A stretch of 6,095 bases of DNA from JAVVEH01 sp032251435 (lineage in GTDB: Bacteria > Verrucomicrobiota > Lentisphaeria > Oligosphaerales > MVZH01). The notes under the pieces are model-generated. The model was not told where the DNA came from. It was given only the letters and a program-made list of their open reading frames with translations, and made no database searches. The stretch is from positions 1 to 6,095 of the forward strand of contig JAVVEH010000085.1 of NCBI GenBank assembly GCA_032251435.1, given 5' to 3'. Both the position numbers and the translations under genes were made by a program. Positions 1 through 6,079 of this stretch are shown one piece after another. How positions within the stretch are numbered: the first letter of the stretch is position 1; every line of letters begins with the position of its first letter.

Positions 1-54
1 TAAGTTCTGGATTAAGTTCTGGATTAAGTTCTGGATTAAGTTCTGGATTAAGTT
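1..54. repeat. 12-bp tandem repeat, about 4.5 copies
   Basis: Four exact head-to-tail copies of TAAGTTCTGGAT fill 1-48, followed by a partial copy (TAAGTT, 49-54) that runs into TTGACCTAATG. The array begins at the first base of the window, so it may continue to the left. A 12-bp period would read in frame if translated, but no ORF with a credible start or family resemblance covers it. It looks like an intergenic minisatellite. Its function is unknown. Confidence 0.9.
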
Positions 55-360
55 TGACCTAATGTATCGTATCTTTGGAGGGCGCGCCAATGAGGGTCGC
101 GGGAATAAATCACAGCAGGCCATGATAGCAGCGGAAGATCCAGTCGGTTGCGGGCAGGTGAATGCCCGGTCCCCGCCACCAAGGCGTTTTTCGGAAAGTG
201 AACAGAAGGCCCGTGCCCGTGATCGCCGCGGGATGTGGGGAAGGGCATGATTTCGCGTTCATTGATTCAACGCTTTCGGGCGTCTCCGCCCGCTCTTCCG
301 GATAAATCCGGCACACCAACTGTGGGGCGCGACTCGTGATAAAAGGTCGTTGTCGGGTTT
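55..360. other. Intergenic stretch with no recognisable gene
   Basis: About 300 bases between the two repeat arrays. Short open frames of 60-70 codons exist on both strands, but they overlap each other, lack a clear ribosome binding site and show no protein family that I recognise. The only local structure seen is a 6-bp inverted repeat, CGGGCA (151-156) with TGCCCG (163-168) around a 6-base loop. It has no T-run on either side, so it is not a typical terminator. A decayed gene cannot be excluded. Confidence 0.5.
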
Positions 361-515
361 ATCACGCGAACCGGGTCTCCCTGGAAATGTAACGAAGTCA
401 CAGGCCAGTTTGGGCTGATCACGCGAACCGGGTCTCCCTTGAAATGTAACGAAGTCACAGGCCAGTTTGGGCTGATCGCGCGAACCGGGTCTCCTTAGAA
501 ATGTAACGAAGTTAC
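361..515. repeat. 57-bp tandem repeat, 2.7 copies, overlapping the lysA stop codon
   Basis: Full units lie at 361-417 and 418-474, and a partial third unit at 475-515. Units 1 and 2 differ at one base. Unit 3 differs at a few positions, mostly in the short variable spot after GGGTCTCC. Each unit contains CGCGAACCGGGTCTCC and then GAAATGTAACGAAG. The core ends in a small dyad: GTAAC-GAA-GTCAC in units 1 and 2, and a perfect GTAAC-GAA-GTTAC (503-515) in unit 3. The last dyad contains the TAA stop of the minus-strand lysA gene (512-514), so the array sits in the lysA 3' untranslated region. The period equals 19 codons, so all copies stay open in the same minus-strand frames, but no convincing start was found. 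It could be a dispersed intergenic repeat family or a structured 3' UTR element. Confidence 0.85.
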
Positions 516-1828
516 CCGATTTCGTTTTGCCAGATTTGTTCAAGTGGCTGGGGGTTCCTGATTATTTCCAGAGAACCATCCGTCCGCAGGAGTGTTTCCG
601 GCGCTTGCGCGTGCGAGTTGTAGTTAAAGGGGGACATCGCCGCGCAATACGCGCCGCAACCGCCAATCACTAGGAAATCCCCAGGGACGGGTTTAGCCAG
701 CGGCCGCGGACAAATATGGCCGTCGCCGTCCAGTGTCTGGCTGTCGCCGCTTTCGCAGCATCGTCCGACCACGACTTGCGGGAACACTTCCGCGGATCCC
801 GCGGTCGCGTCCAAATCGCTGGACAGCATGTCGCCGTCGGCGCTGACGACAAAGAGGGGGTGCTGGGATCCGTAAAGCAGGGGACGGGTGTTTACTTCCA
901 TGCCGCCGTCGATCACGATAAAATCAAATCCGTCGTCACCGGTCTTTTTCAGGTCAATCACCCGGGTGACCGCGTAACCCGCGTTGGCGACAATGTAGGT
1001 GCCCGGTTCCACTTCCATGATCAATTCCCGGCCCGTGCGTTGTTTGAAGTCCTCAAAGCGTTGTTTGGCGTACTCACCCAAGGCCTGGACATCGGCCGCC
1101 TTTTCTCCCGGCACGCGGGCGACACAGAAGCCGCCGCCAAAACTCACGCGGACCGCGTCGGGGAAGAAGGTTTCCACAAAGCCCAGTTCGCGGTCAATAT
1201 TATCCCGCCAGACGGCCGGGTCGCCGCCGGAGCCGATGTGGGTGTGGACTTGGTCAAAAATCAGCCCTTTCTCCCGGCCAAAGGCGAGAGCGGCTTCCAA
1301 ATCGGACAGATGGACCCCGAAGCAGGAGTATTTATCACCGGTATTCCGCGTCGCGCTCTCGCCGGAACCGACACCGGGATGCACGCGCATGGACAGCGGG
1401 AAATCATGGGCGGCCGCGAAGTCGGCGATTTTTTCCAATTGCCGGGGGGAACAGACATTGTAGCGCATGCCTTCGAGCATCAGTCGTTCCAGATTTTCCC
1501 GCTGTTCTCCGTAGGGGACCTCCTGAGTCGTGAGCATGATCCGGTCCGCCGGGATGCCGGCGGCGCGGGCCCGCAGGGCCTCATTCACACTGCTGGCGTC
1601 GATATTGATTCCCTGTCCGGCGATGATTCGCAGAAGCGCCCGGCTTGAGTTGGCTTTCATGGCGAACCGCGGTTCAAGACCGTAAGCGTTGGGCATGGCC
1701 AGGATGTTCCGGCATTTTTCGATAATGACGGCCTCGTCATACAAGTAAGCGGGAGTTCCCACCAGTTCCGCGACCACGGGGATGACGGAAAGAGGAAAAA
1801 CGGGAAATTCCGGGGCTTGGCTGATCAT
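512..1828 (-). CDS. lysA: Diaminopimelate decarboxylase (PLP fold-type III)
   Basis: Cytosolic PLP enzyme expected to decarboxylate meso-diaminopimelate to L-lysine, the last step of lysine biosynthesis. The protein has 438 residues, normal for LysA. An N-terminal alanine-racemase-like barrel carries the PLP lysine K58 in FAMKANSS, then HIGSGGD (197-203) and the phosphate-binding GGGF (231-234). The C-terminal beta domain has NTRPLLYGSQHP (313-324), the catalytic CESGD (358-362) and a GAYC...NYNS segment (392-405), as in LysA. The start at 1828 was chosen because AAAGGA lies about 6 bases upstream and because the longer frame to 1936 adds 36 residues unlike the family. One oddity is EPGT at 274-277, where the usual motif is EPGR. 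CESGD argues against carboxynorspermidine decarboxylase, but another amino-acid decarboxylase of this fold is possible. The gene is divergent from mutY, and its stop codon lies inside a 57-bp repeat. Confidence 0.85.
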   Translation of the reverse strand: MISQAPEFPVFPLSVIPVVAELVGTPAYLYDEAVIIEKCRNILAMPNAYGLEPRFAMKANSSRALLRIIAGQGINIDASSVNEALRARAAGIPADRIMLTTQEVPYGEQRENLERLMLEGMRYNVCSPRQLEKIADFAAAHDFPLSMRVHPGVGSGESATRNTGDKYSCFGVHLSDLEAALAFGREKGLIFDQVHTHIGSGGDPAVWRDNIDRELGFVETFFPDAVRVSFGGGFCVARVPGEKAADVQALGEYAKQRFEDFKQRTGRELIMEVEPGTYIVANAGYAVTRVIDLKKTGDDGFDFIVIDGGMEVNTRPLLYGSQHPLFVVSADGDMLSSDLDATAGSAEVFPQVVVGRCCESGDSQTLDGDGHICPRPLAKPVPGDFLVIGGCGAYCAAMSPFNYNSHAQAPETLLRTDGSLEIIRNPQPLEQIWQNEIG

Positions 1829-1961
1829 ACGTTGTCCTTTATACAAAAAATTCGCGGCTGACACGGGCATATACGCCAAAGAGGTGTAACTTAGCCCGGA
1901 AAACTGTGAACTCCAGAAATCACGCGTGGATACCATCGCGATTCAGCGGGAAAGTGAACGG

Positions 1962-3047
1962 ATGTTGAAAAATTGGCCGGCCGTGTTACTGAACTGGTAT
2001 CACCGTGAACGACGGGAGATGCCCTGGCGGGAAGATCCGTCACCTTACCGGGTCTGGATTAGCGAGATTATGCTGCAACAGACTCAGGTCGCCACGGTTA
2101 TTCCGTATTTTGAGCGGTTTGTGAAACGGTTTCCTGATGTCGGCTCACTGGCCGCGGCGGATCAGCAGGATGTCTTAAAATTATGGGAAGGCCTGGGATA
2201 CTACAGCCGGGCGCGGAACTTACATAAGGGCGCCAAGGCTGTCGTGGCCGGGCGGGACGGCGAATTGCCGCGGTCATATCACGAGCTGTTAACCATTCCC
2301 GGAATTGGTCCCTATACGGCGGCGGCGGTCGCCAGTATCGCTTTCGGCGAGCCGGAAGCGGTGGTGGACGGCAATGTGCTGCGGGTCACGAGCCGATTAT
2401 GGATGCTGCCCGGGGATCCGACTGAAACAGCGTTCAAAAAAACAGTTCGTGACCGGCTGAACAGCTTTATCCCGAGTGAAACGCCCGGTGACTTTAATCA
2501 GGCGATGATGGAGTTGGGCGCCTTAGTCTGCGTCCCGCGTGAGCCGACGTGTCCGGCATGCCCGCTGAACACGGTGTGCCAGGCGTGGAAAAAAGGCGTG
2601 GTTGATCAATTTCCCCGGAAACGAAACCGTGGAAAGCCCCCGCGCTATGACGTGGCTGTGGCGCTGATTATCAACGCGAAAGGAGACCTCTTAGTCGCCC
2701 AGCGCCGGGACGACCAAATGCTGGGGGGAATGTGGGAACTGCCGGGAGGAAAAATCGACACGGGGGAAACGCCGGTTGAGGCGGTCATCCGCGAATGCCT
2801 GGAAGAACTGGGCGTGACGGTTAAACCATGCCAGTCCCTTCCTCATGTCCGGCACGCCTATAGCCATTTTTCCGTGACACTGCATCCCTTCGTCTGTGAA
2901 TTAGACCCTGTCGATCAACGCCCGGCCGCGGTTGTGGCGGCGCGGTTGCGCTGGCTCCGACCGGACAATATTGACGAGCTTCCTTTTCCAAAAGCCACAT
3001 TAAGGGTTTTTGACGAGTGGCGGGGGGTGGTGTCACGCACTGTGTGA
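1962..3047 (+). CDS. mutY: Adenine DNA glycosylase MutY with intact Nudix box
   Basis: Base-excision repair enzyme that removes adenine mispaired with 8-oxoguanine or guanine. With the ATG at 1962 it has 361 residues, close to E. coli MutY in length. The glycosylase domain shows SEIMLQQTQV with catalytic E35, a helix-hairpin-helix (LTIPGIGPYTAAAV, 110-123) and the catalytic aspartate D136 in VDGNVLRV. The iron-sulfur cysteines are C190, C197, C200 and C206, with canonical C-x6-C-x2-C-x5-C spacing. The C-terminal domain (about 229-361) has the 8-oxoG-recognition loop as YSH (300-302). It also has a complete Nudix signature: G263, E269, then RECLEELGV from R277. A GTG at 1926 would add 12 residues. 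I prefer 1962 because the family's N-terminus aligns there and the GTG lacks a clear Shine-Dalgarno, although the one before 1962 is also weak (GGGAAAG). The gene is divergent from lysA and convergent with glnK. Confidence 0.93.
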   Translation: MLKNWPAVLLNWYHRERREMPWREDPSPYRVWISEIMLQQTQVATVIPYFERFVKRFPDVGSLAAADQQDVLKLWEGLGYYSRARNLHKGAKAVVAGRDGELPRSYHELLTIPGIGPYTAAAVASIAFGEPEAVVDGNVLRVTSRLWMLPGDPTETAFKKTVRDRLNSFIPSETPGDFNQAMMELGALVCVPREPTCPACPLNTVCQAWKKGVVDQFPRKRNRGKPPRYDVAVALIINAKGDLLVAQRRDDQMLGGMWELPGGKIDTGETPVEAVIRECLEELGVTVKPCQSLPHVRHAYSHFSVTLHPFVCELDPVDQRPAAVVAARLRWLRPDNIDELPFPKATLRVFDEWRGVVSRTV

Positions 3048-3072
3048 TCACCGCTGATTGCCGACGGCGCGG

Positions 3073-3110
3073 AAAAAAACGCCCCCGGTCAACAGGGTGA
3101 CCGAGGGCGT
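3073..3110 (-). terminator. Rho-independent terminator of the porin-amt-glnK transcript
   Basis: ACGCCCCCGGTCA (3079-3091) and TGACCGAGGGCGT (3098-3110) form a 13-bp stem with one mismatch and a 6-base loop. Read on the minus strand, the stem is followed directly by seven Ts (A-run 3073-3079 on the plus strand). It lies about 20 bases past the glnK stop. There is no T-run on the plus-strand side, so it is a weak candidate for ending mutY. Confidence 0.88.
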
Positions 3111-3131
3111 TCGGGAATGACCGCGGGCGGC

Positions 3132-3473
3132 TCAGCCGATAGCGTCAGATCCTGTCTCACCCGTGCGGATGCGGATGCAATCATCCATGGGCAGCACGAA
3201 GATTTTTCCATCCCCGATTTTGCCCGTCCGGGCGCCCTTGATGATCGCGTCGGTGGTGGCCTTGACAAAATCATCATTGACACCCACTTCAACACGCACT
3301 TTTTTGAGCAGGTTGACTTCGTAATCCACCCCGCGGTAGGACTCGTGGTATCCCTTTTGCTGGCCGCAGCCTAAGCTGTTGGTGACAGACATTTTGAACA
3401 CCTCAGCCTCGTAGAGAGCCTGCTTGACATTGGTCAAGGCTTCCGGCTGAATGTAAGCGATAATGAGTTTCAT
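3132..3473 (-). CDS. glnK: P-II nitrogen regulatory protein (GlnK/GlnB family)
   Basis: Small cytosolic trimeric signal protein that senses ATP/ADP and 2-oxoglutarate. When encoded next to amt, it typically plugs the Amt channel when nitrogen is plentiful. The 113 residues are full length. The T-loop segment GCGQQKGYHESYRGVDYEVN (35-54) keeps Q39, which binds 2-oxoglutarate, and Y51, the residue uridylylated in proteobacterial P-II. TGKIGDGKIFV (83-93) and IRIRTGE (100-106) form the nucleotide-binding parts. The ATG at 3473 is preceded by CAGGAG about 9 bases upstream. The gene lies 62 bases after amt, the reverse of the E. coli glnK-amtB order, and is followed by a strong terminator. The symbol glnK is chosen from the amt linkage; glnB would describe the sequence equally well. 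Confidence 0.93.
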   Translation of the reverse strand: MKLIIAYIQPEALTNVKQALYEAEVFKMSVTNSLGCGQQKGYHESYRGVDYEVNLLKKVRVEVGVNDDFVKATTDAIIKGARTGKIGDGKIFVLPMDDCIRIRTGETGSDAIG

Positions 3474-3492
3474 GACTTAAATCTCCTGATGA

Positions 3493-3505
3493 GTGACATC
3501 GTCAC
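3493..3505. other. Small dyad between amt and glnK
   Basis: GTGAC-ATC-GTCAC is a perfect 5-bp inverted repeat with a 3-base loop in the 62-base amt-glnK spacer, just upstream of the glnK ribosome binding site. It could form a weak hairpin in the transcript or be a chance dyad. No T-run follows, so it is not a terminator. Confidence 0.4.
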
Positions 3506-3535
3506 ATGTCCATGTACGGTTTGAGCGGACAGGTC

Positions 3536-4924
3536 TTACTCCGCGGAGAAGATTTGAAATCCACTGTAAGCTTCATTTCCGTGTTCGCCAATGTCCAAAC
3601 CGCGGATTTCCTCTTCTTCGCTGGCGCGCAGGCCAATGGTGAATTTGATCAGGTTAAACAAGATCATTCCGCAACCGAAGGCCCAGGCGAACATGGCGGC
3701 GACACCAATGAGCTGGGTGCCCAACTGGCTGAGGCTGAAGCCATCCACGTGGAAGAACACCAAGGCGACGGTGCCGAAGGCCCCGCAGACACCGTGGACA
3801 GACACCGCGCCGACCGGATCGTCAATTTTCAACACCCGGTCAATGAAGATGACTGAGAAGTAAACCAGTATCCCGGCGACCGCGCCGATGATCACCGCGC
3901 CCCAGAGGGTGACGATGTCACAGCCGGCGGTGATGGAGACCAGACCGGCCAGCACGCCGTTAAGGGCCATGGACACATCCGGTTTGCGACCGAATACCCA
4001 ACTGACAGCCATGGCGCTGATGGCGCCGGCCGCCGCGGCCAGATTGGTGGTGATGGCGATGTAGCCGATCGCTGACACGCCTGCAGTTTGTGAACCCGGG
4101 TTAAAACCGAACCAGCCGAACCAGAGGATGAAAACACCTAGAGCGGCCATCGGAATATTGTGGCCGAGGATGGCTTTGGCTTTGCCGTCTTTGGTGTATT
4201 TGCCTTTGCGGGCGCCCAAAGTGACCGCCCCGGCCAGAGCCAGCCAGGCCCCGCAACTGTGAACGACGGTGGATCCGGCGAAGTCCAGGAATCCAAGGCT
4301 TTCCAGCCAGCCCGAGCCCCCCGCGGCGGAAAGACCCGCCCAGGCCCAGTGTCCGGAGATTGGATAGATGACCGCGCAGATGACCGCCGAGTAAGCCAGG
4401 TAGCTGATGAACTTGGTCCGGCCAGCCATGGCGCCTGAGACGATGGTGGCGGCGGTGCCGGCGAAGACGCACTGGAAAATCCAGAAAGTCCAGCTCAGTC
4501 CTCCCCCGGCCACATCGATATTTTTACCGCCAAAGAAGGCCAGATCTCCCAAGAACCCGTTGCCGGCCCCGAACATCAGGGTGAAGCCGATGACCAGCCA
4601 GCCAATGGTCCCCATTGAGAAGTCCATCAAGTTTTTCATCATGATATTACAGGCGTTTTTGGCGCGGGTGAAGCCGGATTCAACCATGGCGAAACCTGCT
4701 TGCATGAAGAAGACGAGAAACGCGGCGATGGCGGTGAATACGATGTCCAGATTCATTTGGACACTCTCGGCGGTGACGACATCACCGTCAGCGGCGGCTT
4801 CAACGATGTCGGCCGCGGCGCCCGCGGCGGCGGTCACGTCCGGCGCCGCCTCTTGAGCGAAGACACCCGCCCCGGAGGCTAAAAGGCCCAGGACGGTTAT
4901 GTGAATGATGGAACGGAGTTTCAT
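3536..4924 (-). CDS. amt: Ammonium transporter Amt
   Basis: Inner-membrane trimeric channel that conducts ammonium/ammonia into the cytoplasm. The 462 residues start with a signal peptide (about 1-23, ending VFAQ) and an Ala-rich acidic periplasmic stretch to about residue 56. Some eleven hydrophobic helices follow. Family hallmarks are FMQAGFAMVESG (73-84), F154 of the phenylalanine gate, W195 of the periplasmic recruitment site, and DFAGSTVVH with D214 and H222. The second pore histidine is H377 in DDPVGAVSVHG (368-378). The cytoplasmic tail has the conserved EEEIRGLDIGEHGNEAY region (437-453), which interacts with P-II in characterised Amts. The start has AAGGAG about 9-10 bases upstream. 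It is the middle gene of the porin-amt-glnK unit. The gate and histidine assignments are by spacing to E. coli AmtB (F107, W148, H168, H318). Confidence 0.95.
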   Translation of the reverse strand: MKLRSIIHITVLGLLASGAGVFAQEAAPDVTAAAGAAADIVEAAADGDVVTAESVQMNLDIVFTAIAAFLVFFMQAGFAMVESGFTRAKNACNIMMKNLMDFSMGTIGWLVIGFTLMFGAGNGFLGDLAFFGGKNIDVAGGGLSWTFWIFQCVFAGTAATIVSGAMAGRTKFISYLAYSAVICAVIYPISGHWAWAGLSAAGGSGWLESLGFLDFAGSTVVHSCGAWLALAGAVTLGARKGKYTKDGKAKAILGHNIPMAALGVFILWFGWFGFNPGSQTAGVSAIGYIAITTNLAAAAGAISAMAVSWVFGRKPDVSMALNGVLAGLVSITAGCDIVTLWGAVIIGAVAGILVYFSVIFIDRVLKIDDPVGAVSVHGVCGAFGTVALVFFHVDGFSLSQLGTQLIGVAAMFAWAFGCGMILFNLIKFTIGLRASEEEEIRGLDIGEHGNEAYSGFQIFSAE

Positions 4925-4954
4925 ACGTGCGTTCTCCTTGTTGGTATCAGCGGG

Positions 4955-4996
4955 TTTAAAGAATTCCCGGCCGCGCGGGCCGGGAATGGGTTTAAA
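4955..4996 (-). terminator. Hairpin between porin and amt, possible attenuator
   Basis: ATTCCCGGCC (4963-4972) and GGCCGGGAAT (4978-4987) form a perfect GC-rich 10-bp stem with a 5-base loop. Outside it, TTTAAA at 4955-4960 can pair with TTTAAA at 4991-4996, lengthening the stem across a small internal loop. On the minus strand the hairpin is followed by TCTTTAAACCC, a poor U-tract. Partial termination or an RNA-stability hairpin is therefore more likely than a full stop. It sits between the porin stop (5006) and the amt start (4924), where it could set the ratio of porin to Amt/GlnK. Confidence 0.6.
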
Positions 4997-5005
4997 AAAA
5001 GGGGA

Positions 5006-5830
5006 TTAAAATGAGTAAGAGAAACTCACGCCACCGTAGATGCTGGCTTCATCATCATTGTAGTAACCGGCTTCGGCGGCTTCCGCCACGTCGGTTTCGA
5101 CAAAGTCTGAATAAGCCAGAATGAAAGAGATGCTGAAGGCGTCGTTGACAGCGTAGTCCAGGCTGGCGGAAAAGGTGTAGTCAGCTAAGGACGACTCGGG
5201 ATCCGCCCAGCCGCCGAAATAATATTCATAATAGTTTTTGTCACCCCATCCGAGGGCCGCGCCGAGGCTTAATTGCAGGGATTCAGTCAACTCAAAGGTG
5301 TGACCAACACTCAGGTTGGCGTAAAACCCTTCAACCTCGTCAAAATCCCAGTAAACGGCCAGGGTCGGCTCAAGAATCACATCCAGGCCGACACTGGCGT
5401 AAACTTCGGATGTGCGTGGAAATGGCGTGCCGGGAAAGGTGTACTCGATGTACCCGATCCCGAGATTAACCACGTCAGCGACCGTCACGTCATAGCTCAA
5501 GGTGAAGTCAAGTTCCTGCATGCGGTAGGTCGGGCCGCCGGTACCCCTTTCATTCAAGTCGGTGGTGTCGATGCTGCCCCAGACATTCAAGGCGAAGCCC
5601 GCGAAACCAACGGTCACGGAAGGCTGAACCACGGGGTCGTCAGTCAGGAGCATGCCCCGCCAGACGTAATGACTGTAGAGATCCACGCCTAACTCGAGCG
5701 AAACCGCGTCCATAAGGGTCGCGTCCGGCTCCGGAACCTCTTCGGCACGGGCGGCGTTGAATCCGGTCACACCGATCACCGCCGCCAGAGCCAGGCTTGC
5801 TTTAACCATTTTTTTCACGTTTGTCATCAT
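5006..5830 (-). CDS. Outer-membrane beta-barrel, TorF/Gcw_chp-like putative porin
   Basis: The protein has 274 residues. A signal peptide (about 1-29, KKMVKASLALAAVIG core, ending ARA before EE) targets it for export. The mature part is built of alternating aromatic and hydrophobic strands and ends in YSF, the terminal-Phe signature of outer-membrane barrels. Near the mature N-terminus, SHYVWRG (53-59) resembles the S-x-Y-x-(F/W)-R-G motif that I associate with the TorF/Gcw_chp (TIGR02001) family. There are no cysteines and many acidic residues, so any pore might favour cations. The start at 5830 is the first of two adjacent ATGs, with AAAGGA 7 bases upstream. The gene is first in a unit with amt and glnK, behind a sigma-54 promoter. 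An outer-membrane route for ammonium or another nitrogen source is inferred from this context only. Barrel class: fairly sure; exact family: moderate; substrate: unknown. Confidence 0.75.
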   Translation of the reverse strand: MMTNVKKMVKASLALAAVIGVTGFNAARAEEVPEPDATLMDAVSLELGVDLYSHYVWRGMLLTDDPVVQPSVTVGFAGFALNVWGSIDTTDLNERGTGGPTYRMQELDFTLSYDVTVADVVNLGIGYIEYTFPGTPFPRTSEVYASVGLDVILEPTLAVYWDFDEVEGFYANLSVGHTFELTESLQLSLGAALGWGDKNYYEYYFGGWADPESSLADYTFSASLDYAVNDAFSISFILAYSDFVETDVAEAAEAGYYNDDEASIYGGVSFSYSF

Positions 5831-5908
5831 CTTTTTTTCCTTTTTTTACTGTGGCGTCCATGCGTCGCGCTCGCGAACCACCTTGATTCGCTGAAGTGCC
5901 TGACTATC

Positions 5909-5923
5909 GCAATGCCGGTGCCA
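5909..5923 (-). promoter_or_regulatory. Sigma-54 (RpoN) promoter of the porin-amt-glnK unit
   Basis: Read on the minus strand from 5923 to 5909 the sequence is TGGCACCGGCATTGC. This matches the -24/-12 consensus TGGCAC-N5-TTGC, with exactly ten bases between the invariant GG and GC. Transcription would start near 5897, giving a leader of about 67 bases before the porin ATG. The orientation and position fit nitrogen control through RpoN and an NtrC-type activator, as known for amt-glnK genes in many bacteria. The match is seen directly; activity is inferred. Confidence 0.82.
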
Positions 5924-5940
5924 CCTTTTCTAAAAAAGGC

Positions 5941-6050
5941 TTAACGTGTTTAAAACAAGACGGAAACAATACATACATTAACGGCGTTATCTTTTAGTAA
6001 ATTACAAAAATGAATTAATAAAACTGTTAAAAACAAAAATGTATTACAGG
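5941..6050. promoter_or_regulatory. A+T-rich upstream region, candidate activator-binding zone
   Basis: About 75% A+T (83 of 110 bases) in an otherwise GC-rich window. It contains a 14-bp direct repeat, ACAAAAATG-A/T-ATTA, at 6004-6017 and 6033-6046 (13 of 14 identical, 29-base offset), and a GTAA-A-TTAC dyad at 5997-6005. The repeats lie about 107-149 bases upstream of the predicted sigma-54 start, a usual place for enhancer sites. No classical NtrC consensus was seen. Part of it may instead serve a gene to the right. Confidence 0.5.
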
Positions 6051-6079
6051 GTCCGCGCATGCTGACGGTCGGGGGAGCT

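Noticed and set aside
48..319. Short overlapping frames on both strands in the left intergenic region
   Set aside because: They have no clear ribosome binding sites, overlap one another and carry no recognisable domains. A degraded gene remains possible but cannot be supported.
361..515. CRISPR array
   Set aside because: The entire 57-bp unit is repeated with almost no variation. There are no unique spacers and no cas genes in the window.
259..543. A 94-codon minus-strand frame with three 19-residue repeats
   Set aside because: The repeats arise because the DNA period (57 bp) is a multiple of three. The start is a TTG inside the end of lysA in another frame, with no good ribosome binding site and no recognised family.
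716..1648. A 310-codon plus-strand frame opposite lysA
   Set aside because: It lies entirely antisense to a well-supported lysA and shows no family motifs. Long antisense frames are common opposite GC-rich genes.
1829..1936. N-terminal extension of LysA up to position 1936
   Set aside because: The added 36 residues do not resemble LysA, while the ATG at 1828 has AAAGGA at good spacing.
5924..5939. CCTTTT/AAAAGG inverted repeat next to the sigma-54 element
   Set aside because: It is a 6-bp, mostly A-T stem in A+T-rich DNA that is easily explained by composition, and it has no terminator-like context.
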